DNA of 64,000 nt from positions 1 through 64,000 of the forward strand of contig NZ_JAODTZ010000010.1 of NCBI RefSeq assembly GCF_025399795.1. The letters run 5' to 3'. This stretch comes from Streptomyces rhizosphaerihabitans. GTDB taxonomy: Bacteria; Actinomycetota; Actinomycetes; Streptomycetales; Streptomycetaceae. Shown one piece after another: positions 54,567 to 63,355 of the stretch (the first letter of the stretch is position 1; every line of letters starts with the position of its first letter). The notes beneath the pieces were generated by a model. The model was not told where the DNA came from. It was given only the letters and a program-made list of their open reading frames with translations, and did not search any database. Position numbers and translations under genes: made by a program.

Positions 54567-54889
54567 GCGTCTCTCCCTGGTTGGGGCTGCCTGGCGTGGA
54601 CCCGGTTCGGTGGCTTGCGCATGGGGGCGAGGGTTTGTGGGGCATGACCGACTCGTCCCGTCGCGGCTGGCTCAGCCTGAAGGAACCCCTGTGCGACCGT
54701 GGGCGACCACCGAAGACCAGGTGAAGGTAGCTGCCTCTGCGAGCCATGTCGAAGTTGCGTTTTCCCTGTCCAAGTGGCCTCTTGCACCGGTCATTGCGGG
54801 GGCCGGGGCGGTGACGGGCGGGGCAGGCTGCGGGTACCGGCGATCCACTTCGGCCGATCGGTTCGCCCGCCGTGCCCGTCCGCACCCCC

Positions 54890-55778
54890 TGTCCGATTGG
54901 AGTCGACCGTCTCCTCGGTCGACCACCAGCGCGGCATCCTGTCCGGACTCTCCTCAATTCTGGAGGCGGCCGTTGATGACAAGCGGCTCGCCGGGGACCC
55001 CATGCACGCGAAGTCCGTGCGGTGGCCCAAGGCGCCACAGGAGCGACGCGATGCCTGGCCGTCGGCGACGGCGATGCGGGTCCGCGGCGTCATCAACCCG
55101 CGCAATCGGATAACCGTCGTCCTCGGTCTGGGATGCGGGCTTCGTCAGGGCGAGGTGTTCGGATTGAGCCCGCAGGACGTCGACTACGTGAGAGGAGTGG
55201 TTCATGTCCGCCGCCGAGTCCAGGCGATCAGGGGCAGGTTGTACTTCGCCCTGCCGAAGGGGAAAGAAGACCCGTGTCGTCGACATGCCCTCCTCGGTGG
55301 CCGAGGAGCTGAAGCGCCATGTCGAGGCGTTTCCGCCGGTGAAGGCAGAGCTCCCGTGGGGAAGGCCGGAGGCGGAGGGCAGGGGAAGAAGTTCGCTCTG
55401 CTGCTCATTGCACGATTCGGCAACGCCATTGCGGTGAACACTTGGAACACCTACACCTGGAAGCCCGCGTTGGCCAAGGCAGGAATCATCCCGCCGCGCG
55501 CCGAGGGGGCGAAGAACTGGCAGTGGGAGGCGGCGCCGAAGGACGGCTTCCACGTGCTGCGGCATACCTACGCCTCGATCATGCTGGAGGCGGGAGAGTC
55601 CGTGGTGACCGTGGCACGGTGGCTCGGGCACTCTTCGCCCGCGATCACCCTCGGTTACTATGCTCACTTCATGCCGGAGGCCGGCAGCAAGGGGCGCACC
55701 GCAATCGACGGACTGCTTGGGGAGCGTGGAGATCGGCAGGCCGGCCGAAACTCCCCAGATTCTCCCCAGGCCTGTTGA
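54890..55778 (+). pseudogene. Tyrosine recombinase (integrase), decayed
   Basis: Catalytic signatures of a phage-type integrase are recognisable: box I Arg ('GLGCGLRQGEVFGL'), 'HVLRHTYASIMLEAGES', 'ARWLGHSSPAITLGYYAHF' with the nucleophile Tyr. The N-terminal DNA-binding part is absent. Between about 55260 and 55385 the frame is wrong: a one-base gain near 55257-55266 shifts into the frame with 'KKTRVVDMPSSVAEELKRHV', and a one-base loss near 55360-55390 restores it. The stop is 77 nt before the right attachment repeat, the usual place for an integrase. Confidence 0.85.
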
Positions 55779-55854
55779 CAGGTGATTCCCGCTGCTGAGC
55801 CCCTACGAGGTCGGCCATGTACTGCAAGGTTGAAGAGATTGGTGGCCTGGGAAA

Positions 55855-56628
55855 GTGCTGAAAGAGGTCGCCGCGACTCGCTACATCACGCCGTTGCGTG
55901 AGGGCGGTTCGCTGCCGGGACTCGTCGAGGCCGACGACCTCGGGACGTACGTCATGAAGTTCACCGGCGCCGGACAGGGGCGCAAGACGCTCGTCGCGGA
56001 GGTCGTCTGCGGTGAGCTCGCCCGCCGGCTCGGCCTGCGGGTGCCCGGCCTGGTGACGATCGGCCTCGACCCGGTCCTGGGGCTCGCCGAACCGGACCAG
56101 GAGGTCCAGGAACTGCTGAAGTCGAGCGGCGGCCCGAACCTCGGGATGGACTTCCTCTCCCGTGCCATGGGCTTCGACCCGCTGGCCTTCGAGGTGAGCG
56201 CCGAGGACGCCGGCCGGATCGTCTGGTTCGACGCCCTGGTCAACAACGTCGACCGTTCCTGGCGCAACCCCAACCTGCTGATGTGGCACGGCGATCTGTG
56301 GCTCATCGACCACGGCGCCACGATGATCTGGCATCACAACTGGCCCGGCGCGGAGGCTTCCGCCGCCAAGCCGTACGACATCTCCGACCACGCGCTCGCC
56401 CCCTTCGGGCCGGACATCGCCTCGGCAGCCGCCGAGCTGGCCCCGCTGGTCACCGAGGACCTGCTCGCCGAGGTCACCGCCGAGATCCCCGAGGCCTGGC
56501 TGGTGGACGAGCCGGGCTTCGACTCCGTGGACGCGTTGCGCCGCGCCTACGCACGGCCGCTCCTGGCACGCGCCGGCGTCATCCACGAGCGGATCAAGGG
56601 CATCGACGGCATCAAGGGGGGCAGGTGA
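55855..56628 (+). CDS. HipA-like kinase family protein
   Basis: A 257-residue protein of the stand-alone HipA-like kinase group. The phosphate-binding N-lobe is followed by 'RIVWFDALVNNVDRSWRNPNLL' (catalytic Asp and Asn) and 'LWLIDHGATMIWHHNW' (metal-binding Asp). Full HipA toxins are about 440 residues; this family lacks the N-terminal lobe and has no HipB next to it. Codons 1-9 and the upstream DNA come from the island. GTG 55855 has no strong ribosome-binding site. It overlaps the DUF3037 gene by 4 nt, a conserved pair. Confidence 0.88.
   Translation: MLKEVAATRYITPLREGGSLPGLVEADDLGTYVMKFTGAGQGRKTLVAEVVCGELARRLGLRVPGLVTIGLDPVLGLAEPDQEVQELLKSSGGPNLGMDFLSRAMGFDPLAFEVSAEDAGRIVWFDALVNNVDRSWRNPNLLMWHGDLWLIDHGATMIWHHNWPGAEASAAKPYDISDHALAPFGPDIASAAAELAPLVTEDLLAEVTAEIPEAWLVDEPGFDSVDALRRAYARPLLARAGVIHERIKGIDGIKGGR
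55884..55959 (+). repeat. Right attachment-site repeat (attR) of the island
   Basis: This 76-bp copy matches 34083-34158 at 75 of 76 positions and lies within codons 10-35 of the intact HipA-like kinase. Sequence to its left is island-derived. Confidence 0.88.
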
Positions 56629-57008
56629 GCGAGCGGGACGTCTTCGAGTACGCGCTGCTGCGCGTGGTGCCGCGGGTCGAGCGCGGCGAGTGCTTCAACG
56701 CGGGCGTGCTGGTGTACTGCCGCGCCCACTCCTTCGTCGCGGCTCGTACCCATCTGGACGAGAACAAGCTGTTCGCACTCGACCCGGACGCGGACGCGGA
56801 GGGCGTACGGGCCGCGCTGCGCGCTGTCGAAGGTGTCTGCACCGGAGGAAAAGCAGCTGGTCAAGCGGCACATGACGATGCCGGACGGCGTTTTCGCTGG
56901 CTGATCGCGCCGCGCTCGACGGTGGTCCAGCCGGGTCCCGTGCACACCGGCCTGACCGCCGATCCGCAGGCCGAGACGGAGCGGTTGCTCCAGCTCCTGG
57001 TCAGGTAA
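56625..57008 (+). CDS. DUF3037 domain protein
   Basis: A 127-residue protein ('FEYALLRVVPRVERGECFNAG', 'VLVYCRAHSFVAARTHLDEN', 'FRWLIAPRSTVVQPGPVHTG'). DUF3037 genes almost always follow HipA-like kinase genes, so the protein is probably a substrate or partner of the kinase. Function unknown. GTG 56625 overlaps the kinase stop (GTGA), giving coupled translation. Confidence 0.9.
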   Translation: MSERDVFEYALLRVVPRVERGECFNAGVLVYCRAHSFVAARTHLDENKLFALDPDADAEGVRAALRAVEGVCTGGKAAGQAAHDDAGRRFRWLIAPRSTVVQPGPVHTGLTADPQAETERLLQLLVR

Positions 57009-57212
57009 TGGATCACATGCGCGCGGTGTGCCGTTGACACCGGGTGCCAGGGCTTCTAGCGTCACGTCTGCTGAAGGTACTAAGCGGTCGCTCACTGGAC
57101 GGGCGTACCGTGTGAGCCGCGGGTCTTCCGGGACCCCCGAAGACTCCGCAAGGTTGTCGAGACAGCTTGGCCGGGCTTGGGCCGGCTTTTCCAAGGGCGA
57201 GGAGAACCAGCA

Positions 57213-57974
57213 ATGTCCACCACTGAGCAGCGCGTCGCCGTAGTCACCGGTGCCGCGCGCGGCATCGGCGCCGCGACCGCCGTACGACTGGCCGCGGAGG
57301 GCCGCGCCGTCGCGGTGATCGACCTCGACGAGGCCGCGTGCAAGGACACCGTGGAGAAGATCACCGCGGCCGGCGGCAAGGCCCTCGCGGTCGGCTGCGA
57401 CGTCTCCGACGAGGCCCAGGTGGAGGCCGCCGTCGCGCGGATCGCCGAGGAGCTCGGCGCGCCGACCATCCTGGTGAACAACGCGGGTGTCCTCCGCGAC
57501 AACCTGCTGTTCAAGATGAGCGCGTCCGACTGGGACACCGTCATGAACGTGCACCTGCGCGGTGCCTTCCTGATGGCGAAGGCCTGCCAGAAGCACATGG
57601 TCGAGGCCAAGTTCGGCCGTATCGTCAACCTGTCCTCGTCCTCGGCGCTGGGCAACCGCGGCCAGGCCAACTACTCCACCGCCAAGGCCGGCCTCCAGGG
57701 CCTCACCAAGACCCTGGCCATCGAGCTCGGCAAGTTCGGTGTGACCGCGAACGCCGTGGCGCCCGGCTTCATCGTCACCGACATGACCGCCGCCACCGCC
57801 GCCCGCGTCGGGATGGACTTCGACGACTTCCAGGCCGCGGCCGCCACCCAGATCCCCGTGCAGCGCGTCGGCAACCCCGACGACATCGCCAACGCCATCG
57901 CCTTCTTCACCGGCGAGGCTGCCGGATTCGTCTCCGGCCAGGTGCTGTACGTGGCCGGCGGACCGCTCAACTGA
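57213..57974 (+). CDS. fabG: 3-oxoacyl-ACP reductase-like short-chain dehydrogenase
   Basis: A 253-residue SDR with the NAD(P) motif 'TGAARGIGAATAVRLA', 'LVNNAGVLRDNLL', the catalytic Ser in 'IVNLSSSSALGNRGQ' and YxxxK in 'QANYSTAKAGLQGLTKTLAI'. It resembles FabG, which reduces 3-oxoacyl thioesters, but chain specificity cannot be read here. From memory the S. coelicolor paralogue at this locus is a fabG-type gene. ATG 57213 has GAGGAG about 8 nt upstream. Operon with the next SDR, 17 nt apart. Confidence 0.9.
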   Translation: MSTTEQRVAVVTGAARGIGAATAVRLAAEGRAVAVIDLDEAACKDTVEKITAAGGKALAVGCDVSDEAQVEAAVARIAEELGAPTILVNNAGVLRDNLLFKMSASDWDTVMNVHLRGAFLMAKACQKHMVEAKFGRIVNLSSSSALGNRGQANYSTAKAGLQGLTKTLAIELGKFGVTANAVAPGFIVTDMTAATAARVGMDFDDFQAAAATQIPVQRVGNPDDIANAIAFFTGEAAGFVSGQVLYVAGGPLN

Positions 57975-57991
57975 GTACGGGGGAAAAGCAC

Positions 57992-58753
57992 ATGACTACA
58001 CTCCCCGAACTCTCGGGCAAGGTCGCGCTCATCACGGGCGGGAGCCGCGGCATCGGCTACGGCGTCGCGGAGGCCCTGGTAGCCCGCGGCGACCGGGTCT
58101 GCATCACCGGCCGCAACGAGGACGCCCTCAAGGAGGCCGTCGAGACGCTCGGCGCCGACCGCGTCATCGGCGTGGCCGGCAAGGCCCACGACGAGGCCCA
58201 CCAGGCCGTCGCCGTGGAGCGCACCATGGAGGCCTTCGGCCGCGTCGACTTCCTGGTCAACAACGCCGGTACGAACCCGGTGTTCGGGCCGATCGCCGAG
58301 CTGGACCTCAACGTGGCGCGCAAGGTCTTCGAGACCAACGTCGTCTCCGCGCTCGGCTTCGCCCAGCAGACCTGGAAGGCCTGGCAGAGCGAGAACGGCG
58401 GTGCGATCGTCAACATCGCCTCGGTCGCCGGCCTCGCGCCCTCGCCGTTCATCGGCGCGTACGGCATCAGCAAGGCCGCGATGATCAACCTGACCGTGCA
58501 ACTGGCGCACGAGTTCGCGCCCAAGGTGCGGGTCAACGCCATCGCCCCCGCCGTGGTGAAGACGAAGTTTGCGGCCGCACTGTACGAGGGCCGTGAGGCG
58601 GAGGCCGCCGCGGCCTACCCGCTCGGCCGGCTCGGCGTACCCTCCGACATCGGCGGAGCCGCCGCGTTCCTGACCTCGCAGCAGTCGGACTGGGTCACCG
58701 GTCAGACGCTCGTGGTCGACGGCGGGATGTTCCTCAACGCCGGAGTCGAGTGA
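57992..58753 (+). CDS. Short-chain dehydrogenase/reductase
   Basis: A 253-residue SDR: 'LITGGSRGIGYGVAEALVAR', 'FLVNNAGTNPVFGPI', Ser in 'GAIVNIASVAGLAPS' and YxxxK in 'GAYGISKAAMINLTVQLAHE'. It is often annotated as a 3-oxoacyl-ACP reductase-like protein. ATG 57992 has GGGGGA about 8 nt upstream. It is co-transcribed with the preceding reductase and ends at a strong terminator. Confidence 0.9.
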   Translation: MTTLPELSGKVALITGGSRGIGYGVAEALVARGDRVCITGRNEDALKEAVETLGADRVIGVAGKAHDEAHQAVAVERTMEAFGRVDFLVNNAGTNPVFGPIAELDLNVARKVFETNVVSALGFAQQTWKAWQSENGGAIVNIASVAGLAPSPFIGAYGISKAAMINLTVQLAHEFAPKVRVNAIAPAVVKTKFAAALYEGREAEAAAAYPLGRLGVPSDIGGAAAFLTSQQSDWVTGQTLVVDGGMFLNAGVE

Positions 58754-58757
58754 CGCG

Positions 58758-58805
58758 AAGGCCGGTCGGACGTTCCCCGCGCGGGGAACGTCCGACCGGC
58801 CTTTT
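58758..58805 (+). terminator. Strong intrinsic terminator
   Basis: A perfect 23-bp palindromic stem, 58758-58780 with 58781-58803, followed by TTT, lies 4 nt after the second SDR gene. Confidence 0.93.
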
Positions 58806-59001
58806 GTCGGTAGTCGACAAACGGCCTGCCCGGGCCGAGCGACGCGGGGTCCGATATCCGGAGCGTCGACGCCTTCACGGAACGCTGACAACGTAGTCAC
58901 AAACGTGCTGATCAAGTGCCCTGCCGGGAACACGGTTCCCCCGGCGGGGCACTGCGGTATGGTCTGCCGACCCTTGGTACGGCGGATCGAGGAGCGTGCG
59001 C

Positions 59002-60582
59002 GTGTTCAACCGGAACCGATGCCTGCGACGACTGGCGGCGATCACGTCCATAACCCTGGTGGCCGGCTGCGGCGTTCTCTCCCCGGGATCGCCGGCCGAC
59101 CAGGGGCCGATCGTGGTGGGCACCACGAGTGCCCCCAGCACGCTGGACCCGGCCGCTTCCTGGGACGGCTCGTGGGAGTTGTTCCGCAACGTCTATCAGA
59201 CGCTGCTCGGCTATCCGACCGGCTCGGTCACCCCGCAGCCCGACGCCGCCGAGAGGTGCAGGTTCACGGACGGAACCAATCGCGTCTACCGCTGCGAACT
59301 GCGTCCGGACATGAAGTTCTCCGACGGGGACCCGCTCGACGCGTCGGCAGTCAAGTACTCCATCGACCGGATCAGGAAGATCGCGGTGAGCGGCGGTCCC
59401 GCCGGTCTGCTCGGCAGCCTCGACCGGGTCCAGGTTCTGGGCAGGCGCGAGGTCGTCTTCCATCTCAACAAGCCGGACGCCACCTTCCCGTTCGTGCTGG
59501 CCACGCCGGCGATGTCGATCGTCGACCCCGACGACTACCCGGCCGGCGCCCTGCGCAAGGACAACAAGGTCTCCGGCTCCGGGCCCTACAGCCTGCGTTC
59601 CTACAGGGAGGGAGAGCAGGCCGAACTCGTCAGGAACGACCATTACGACGGCTTCGCCGAGCGCAGGAACAACGCGGTGACGATCCGTTACTTCCAGGAC
59701 TCGGCCCAACTGGTCGGGGCCCTGAAGGACAAGAAGATCGATGTCACCTACCGCGGCCTCGCCGCCTCGGACATCGTCGCCCTCCAGGGCAACGGCGCGC
59801 GGAAGGACATCCAGCTCATCGACGGCGCGGGCATGGAGATCAGTTACCTGGTCTTCAATCCGAAGGACCCGTGGGCAGGCAAGCCGGCCGTCCGCAAGGC
59901 GATCGCCCAGATCGTCGACCGTTCGGCCATCGCGCACAAGGTCTACAGGGACACCGTCGACCCGCTCTACTCGATGGTCCCCGCAGGCCTGACCGGGCAC
60001 ACCACCGACTACTTCGACGAGTACGGGAGCCCCAGCAGGTCCAAGGCCCGCAAGATCCTGCTCGACGCGGGTATCAACGGGCGTGTCCCGCTGACCCTTT
60101 GGTACACGACCGACCGCTACGGCTCCGAGACCGCCCCGGAGTTCCGTGAACTCAAGAGCCAACTCGAAGGCTCGGGCCTGTTCTGGGTCACGCTCAAGAG
60201 CCGCCCATGGAAGACGTACGAAGCGGGATACCGCGGCGGCGAGTACCCGGTGTTCGGCCGCGGCTGGTTCCCCGACTTCCCTGACGCCGACAACTTCATC
60301 GCACCCTTCGTGGGTGAGCAGAACGCTCTCGGGACGCCCTACCCGGCCCCGCGGATCACCGACGACCTGCTGCCCGAGTCGCGCAGGGTGAGCGATCGCG
60401 CGGAGGTGGTCAAGGAGTTCGAGGAGGCCCAGCAGATCCTCGTCGACAACGCCCGGCTGCTGCCTCTGTGGCAGGGCAGGCAGTACGTGGCCGCGAACGA
60501 GGAGATCTCGGGCGGCGAGCGGGCACTGGACCCGTCGACGATCATGACGATGTGGGAGCTGGACCGCAAGCCGAGCTGGTAG
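59002..60582 (+). CDS. Family 5 ABC-type solute-binding lipoprotein
   Basis: A 526-residue oligopeptide/nickel-type binding protein. The signal peptide ends in a lipobox with Cys23 ('SITLVAGCGVLS'). The mature part shows 'APSTLDPAASWDGSWELFRN', 'RPDMKFSDGDPLDASAVKYS' and 'AVRKAIAQIVDRSAIAHKV', typical of the family. No permease or ATPase genes follow, so it is an orphan or uses one elsewhere. GTG 59002 has GAGGAG 7 nt upstream; GTG 58996 is in frame. Confidence 0.92.
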   Translation: MFNRNRCLRRLAAITSITLVAGCGVLSPGSPADQGPIVVGTTSAPSTLDPAASWDGSWELFRNVYQTLLGYPTGSVTPQPDAAERCRFTDGTNRVYRCELRPDMKFSDGDPLDASAVKYSIDRIRKIAVSGGPAGLLGSLDRVQVLGRREVVFHLNKPDATFPFVLATPAMSIVDPDDYPAGALRKDNKVSGSGPYSLRSYREGEQAELVRNDHYDGFAERRNNAVTIRYFQDSAQLVGALKDKKIDVTYRGLAASDIVALQGNGARKDIQLIDGAGMEISYLVFNPKDPWAGKPAVRKAIAQIVDRSAIAHKVYRDTVDPLYSMVPAGLTGHTTDYFDEYGSPSRSKARKILLDAGINGRVPLTLWYTTDRYGSETAPEFRELKSQLEGSGLFWVTLKSRPWKTYEAGYRGGEYPVFGRGWFPDFPDADNFIAPFVGEQNALGTPYPAPRITDDLLPESRRVSDRAEVVKEFEEAQQILVDNARLLPLWQGRQYVAANEEISGGERALDPSTIMTMWELDRKPSW

Positions 60583-60738
60583 CGGGACGGGTCGCCGGAG
60601 AACCGGGACACCGGTCGGCTGCGCCGCAGGGGCACACGGTACCTGGCACACGGCCCCGACGCGGGCCAGAAACCGATTGTCAGTGGGCGACGGTAGGTTC
60701 TGTGGTCTGAAAGTCATCGCACACCGAAGGAAGTTGAC

Positions 60739-61422
60739 GTGACCGATATCGCCATGCTGCCCGAGTCCTGGCGCGGCGTCCTGGGTGAGGAACTGCAGCA
60801 GCCCTACTTCAAGGAACTCACCGAGTTCGTCGAGGAGGAGCGCGCGAAGGGTCCCGTCTACCCTCCGCGGGAGGAGGTCTTCGCCTCGCTCGACGCCACG
60901 CCGTACGAGCGGGTGAAGGTGCTGATCCTCGGTCAGGATCCTTACCACGGCGAAGGTCAGGGGCACGGCCTGTGCTTCTCGGTCCGTCCTGGGGTGAAGA
61001 CCCCGCCGTCGCTGCGGAACATCTACAAGGAGATGAAGGAGGAGCTGGGCACCCCGATCCCGGACAACGGCTATCTGATGCCGTGGGCCGAGCAGGGTGT
61101 GCTGCTGCTCAACGCGGTGCTGACCGTGCGCTCCGGCGAGGCGAACTCGCACAAGGCCAAGGGCTGGGAGAAGTTCACGGACGCGGTCATCCGCGCGGTG
61201 GCCGACCGCCCCGACCCGGCGGTCTTCGTGCTGTGGGGCAACTACGCGCAGAAGAAGCTCCCGCTGATCGACGAGGAGCGGCATGTGGTGGTGAAGGGCG
61301 CGCACCCCTCGCCGCTGTCCGCGAAGAAGTTCTTCGGCTCGCGTCCGTTCACGCAGATCAACGAGGCCGTGGCCGCCCAGGGCCATGAGCCGATCGACTG
61401 GCGCATCCCGGACCTGGGCTGA
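60739..61422 (+). CDS. ung: Uracil-DNA glycosylase
   Basis: A 227-residue family 1 uracil-DNA glycosylase that removes uracil from DNA. The water-activating motif is 'LGQDPYHGEGQGHGLCFSV' (catalytic Asp in QDPYH), with 'LLLNAVLTVR' for uracil recognition and 'GAHPSPLSAKKFFGS' for the catalytic His and the DNA-intercalating loop. GTG 60739 has GAAGGAAG about 6 nt upstream. A single-gene unit. Confidence 0.97.
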   Translation: MTDIAMLPESWRGVLGEELQQPYFKELTEFVEEERAKGPVYPPREEVFASLDATPYERVKVLILGQDPYHGEGQGHGLCFSVRPGVKTPPSLRNIYKEMKEELGTPIPDNGYLMPWAEQGVLLLNAVLTVRSGEANSHKAKGWEKFTDAVIRAVADRPDPAVFVLWGNYAQKKLPLIDEERHVVVKGAHPSPLSAKKFFGSRPFTQINEAVAAQGHEPIDWRIPDLG

Positions 61423-61430
61423 CGGCCGGG

Positions 61431-61466
61431 CCGCTGGGCGGGACCGTCACCGGCCTGGCCCAGCGG
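61431..61466 (+). terminator. Hairpin after ung
   Basis: A 9-bp stem CCGCTGGGC/GCCCAGCGG (61431-61439 with 61458-61466) with an 18-nt loop begins 9 nt after the ung stop. No T-run. Confidence 0.6.
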
Positions 61467-61544
61467 TGTACGGGGGCGCCTGAGCGGGATTGCCAGCGGC
61501 TCCGGTTAGCGTCGTGAGGGACAGCGACGAGCCTGGAGGACGCG

Positions 61545-62102
61545 GTGGCGGAGCAACAGGGGCAGGCGGCGCCGGACGCCATGATGACCCGGATCGGACA
61601 GGCCGTCATGCTGCACCACGCCGGTGACCGCGAGGAGGCCCGGGGCCGCTTCCTGAGTCTGTGGGGGGAGATCGGCGAAGGTGGTGACGCCCTGCACCGC
61701 TGCACACTGGCGCACTACATGGCCGACACCCAGGACGACCCCGCGGACGAACTCGCCTGGGACCTGCGGGCTCTGTCGGCGGCCGAGGAGCTGACCGACG
61801 GCAGGGTCACCGAGCCCCACCAGTCCCTTGCCGTACGCGCGTTCTATCCCTCGCTGCATCTGAACCTCGCCGCCGACTATGCGAAGCTCGGCCGCTCGGA
61901 GACCGCCCGCACTCATCTGCGCCGGGCCCGCGGCGCGGTCGGCGTCCTCGCGGACGACAGATACGGGGACGGTGTCCGCGCGGCGATCGGCCGCCTGGAG
62001 CTGAGACTCCAGGACACCGGCACCTCGGCGGAGGCCGCGGGCCCCGACCGCTTCGGCGGTCCCGGGGGCGAGACCCTGGGACCGCCCAGACAACGGCCCT
62101 GA
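61545..62102 (+). CDS. Helical-repeat (TPR-like) hypothetical protein
   Basis: A 185-residue, mostly helical protein with TPR-like pattern ('QAVMLHHAGDREEARGRFLS', 'SLHLNLAADYAKLGRSETAR'). No catalytic residues are evident. Similar proteins in Streptomyces are annotated as tetratricopeptide repeat proteins. GTG 61545 has GGAGG 6 nt upstream. It follows ung on the same strand but a hairpin lies between. Confidence 0.78.
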   Translation: MAEQQGQAAPDAMMTRIGQAVMLHHAGDREEARGRFLSLWGEIGEGGDALHRCTLAHYMADTQDDPADELAWDLRALSAAEELTDGRVTEPHQSLAVRAFYPSLHLNLAADYAKLGRSETARTHLRRARGAVGVLADDRYGDGVRAAIGRLELRLQDTGTSAEAAGPDRFGGPGGETLGPPRQRP

Positions 62103-62119
62103 GCCTTGCATCGCCAGGG

Positions 62120-62312
62120 CAGCACGTGCTGGCGTGGGCGCCTGATCCCGTCCCGCCGGGGCGGTACGTGGCAGGGCTCTGAGTCAGGCCTTGCCGCCAG
62201 CACGTGGTGGCGCGGGCCTGACCCCGCCTCGCCGGGGCCAACACGTGCTGGCACGGGCCTGAGTTCCGTCTCGCCGGGGACGTGCCGTGGCTCCGAGCCC
62301 TGCCGCGCCGGA
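62120..62312. repeat. Degenerate tandem repeats of about 40 bp
   Basis: Four to five imperfect copies of a unit that begins CAGCACGTGCTGGCGCGGGC and continues with CTGA...CTCGCCGGGG. Copies start near 62120, 62162 (poor), 62198, 62241 and 62281. The core CACGTG is palindromic. The repeats lie between a plus-strand gene and a convergent lipoprotein gene and keep frames open; no gene was called. Confidence 0.7.
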
Positions 62313-62377
62313 CGCGTGATGCCGGGCGCCGGGTCCCGGGATGCGGTGCCGTCCCCGAGCCGGGACCGCGGGTGCGG

Positions 62378-62839
62378 TCAGTTTCCGTACGTCTTCCCAC
62401 AGATGACCGCCGCCGGGCTGTCCGCGTTCCAGCCCCCGTACTTGCTGCCGAGGGCGCACACGTCCGAACGCTTCGGCATGGCGGGGGCGCCGGGAGGCCC
62501 GGCGACGCGGGGTTTCGGGTGGCGCGGTTCGGGACGCGGGGCCGGGCGGACATGCTCTGGAACGGCCGGGGGTGCCACGGCCCGCGGTGGGGGAGCCGCC
62601 CGGCGCCGGGGCGCCGCGTCGGGTGCCGGCTTGTGTGAGGGACCGACGCGCTCCAGCGCCTCCCGGGCCGGGGCCTGCACGATCTGGGACCCCCCTTTGC
62701 CGTCCTCATGTGGCGCGGCGGGCCCGGACGGGGCGGAAGGGGAGCCGGAGGCGGGCGTCCGCTGGACGGTCACACAGCCGGAGAGGGCGGTGACTGCCAC
62801 GGCGACCAGAAGCGTTGCGGTTGTCGTCGTTCGATACAC
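62378..62839 (-). CDS. Small secreted lipoprotein
   Basis: A 153-residue protein with a signal peptide and lipobox (Cys22 in 'VAVTALSGCVTVQR'), then a Pro/Arg-rich linker (about residues 60-115) and a conserved C-terminus with two cysteines ('SDVCALGSKYGGWNADSPAAVICGKTYG'-type pattern, likely a disulfide). Function unknown. GTG 62839 is chosen because the signal sequence follows directly; there is no ribosome-binding site, so the start is uncertain and the frame stays open to 63148. Confidence 0.7.
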   Translation of the reverse strand: MYRTTTTATLLVAVAVTALSGCVTVQRTPASGSPSAPSGPAAPHEDGKGGSQIVQAPAREALERVGPSHKPAPDAAPRRRAAPPPRAVAPPAVPEHVRPAPRPEPRHPKPRVAGPPGAPAMPKRSDVCALGSKYGGWNADSPAAVICGKTYGN

Positions 62840-63355
62840 CCACGCAACTCTGCTGGTTCCGGACCGCTTTGGGGAGCGGAGACGTTCAGGATGCCCCGCA
62901 CGGGTGATCCTTCCGCTCCTCCGGCGGGCACGGACATCGGCAAGCTGACACGCTGCCGGCGTGCGCGGGGTGCACGGGTCGCGCGGCGTGCGCGGGGTCC
63001 GGCCGGGGTGCCGGCCCCTCTTTGCGGGCAGTGGCCCACGACGCCCAACCGGCACGGGGCGCGAATCCGTCGCCCACCCGGGGGAGAAGGGACCCCGTTC
63101 AAGGGAGCCCGGACAAGGAGCCCCGTTCAAGGGCTCCCGGACAAGCATCCGTCGCCCGTAAGGCCCTCCGGGCGGCCTGGACGAACAGGATGGGCAACCG
63201 CGCCGTGATCGCCCTGCGCGGCACGGCGATCACGGCTTGTCCCAGGCAGGGTCCGCGCTCTTCCCGCGCACCTCCGACGGAATCGCCGGCCGGCGTTCGC
63301 CGCAGCGGCCGTATGCTTCCGACGGGACCCGCGTCGGCGACTGAAGGAGACCCCT
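62840..63355. other. Intergenic region with a direct repeat
   Basis: About 515 bp between divergent genes. Two 25-bp copies (63093-63117 and 63121-63145, 23 of 25 identical, 3-bp spacer) of a unit beginning CCCCGTTCAAGGG may be promoter-linked. No gene was seen; the remaining frames are composition artefacts. Confidence 0.55.

Larger units (their letters stand above)
34083..55959. mobile_element. Genomic island of about 21.8 kb in a HipA-like kinase gene
   Basis: The region is bounded by a 76-bp direct repeat and interrupts a gene that is present as a stub on the left and complete on the right. A decayed tyrosine integrase lies 77 nt from the right core. Cargo: a hypothetical gene, an aromatic-type catabolic operon, a six-gene kinase/protease/vWA operon, a SWIM gene, transposase debris, a MarR/hydrolase pair and a DUF3291 gene. 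No replication, transfer or excision genes were seen, so it is probably immobile now. Confidence 0.85.

Noticed and set aside
55855..56628. Classical HipBA toxin-antitoxin system
   Set aside because: No HipB-like helix-turn-helix gene is adjacent, and the kinase is much shorter than HipA toxins; the partner is DUF3037.
58912..61386. Antisense open frame of 824 codons over the solute-binding and ung genes
   Set aside because: It covers two well-recognised genes on the other strand and has no family motif.
62120..62312. Possible CRISPR-like array
   Set aside because: Units are degenerate and contiguous with no unique spacers of constant length, and there are no cas genes.
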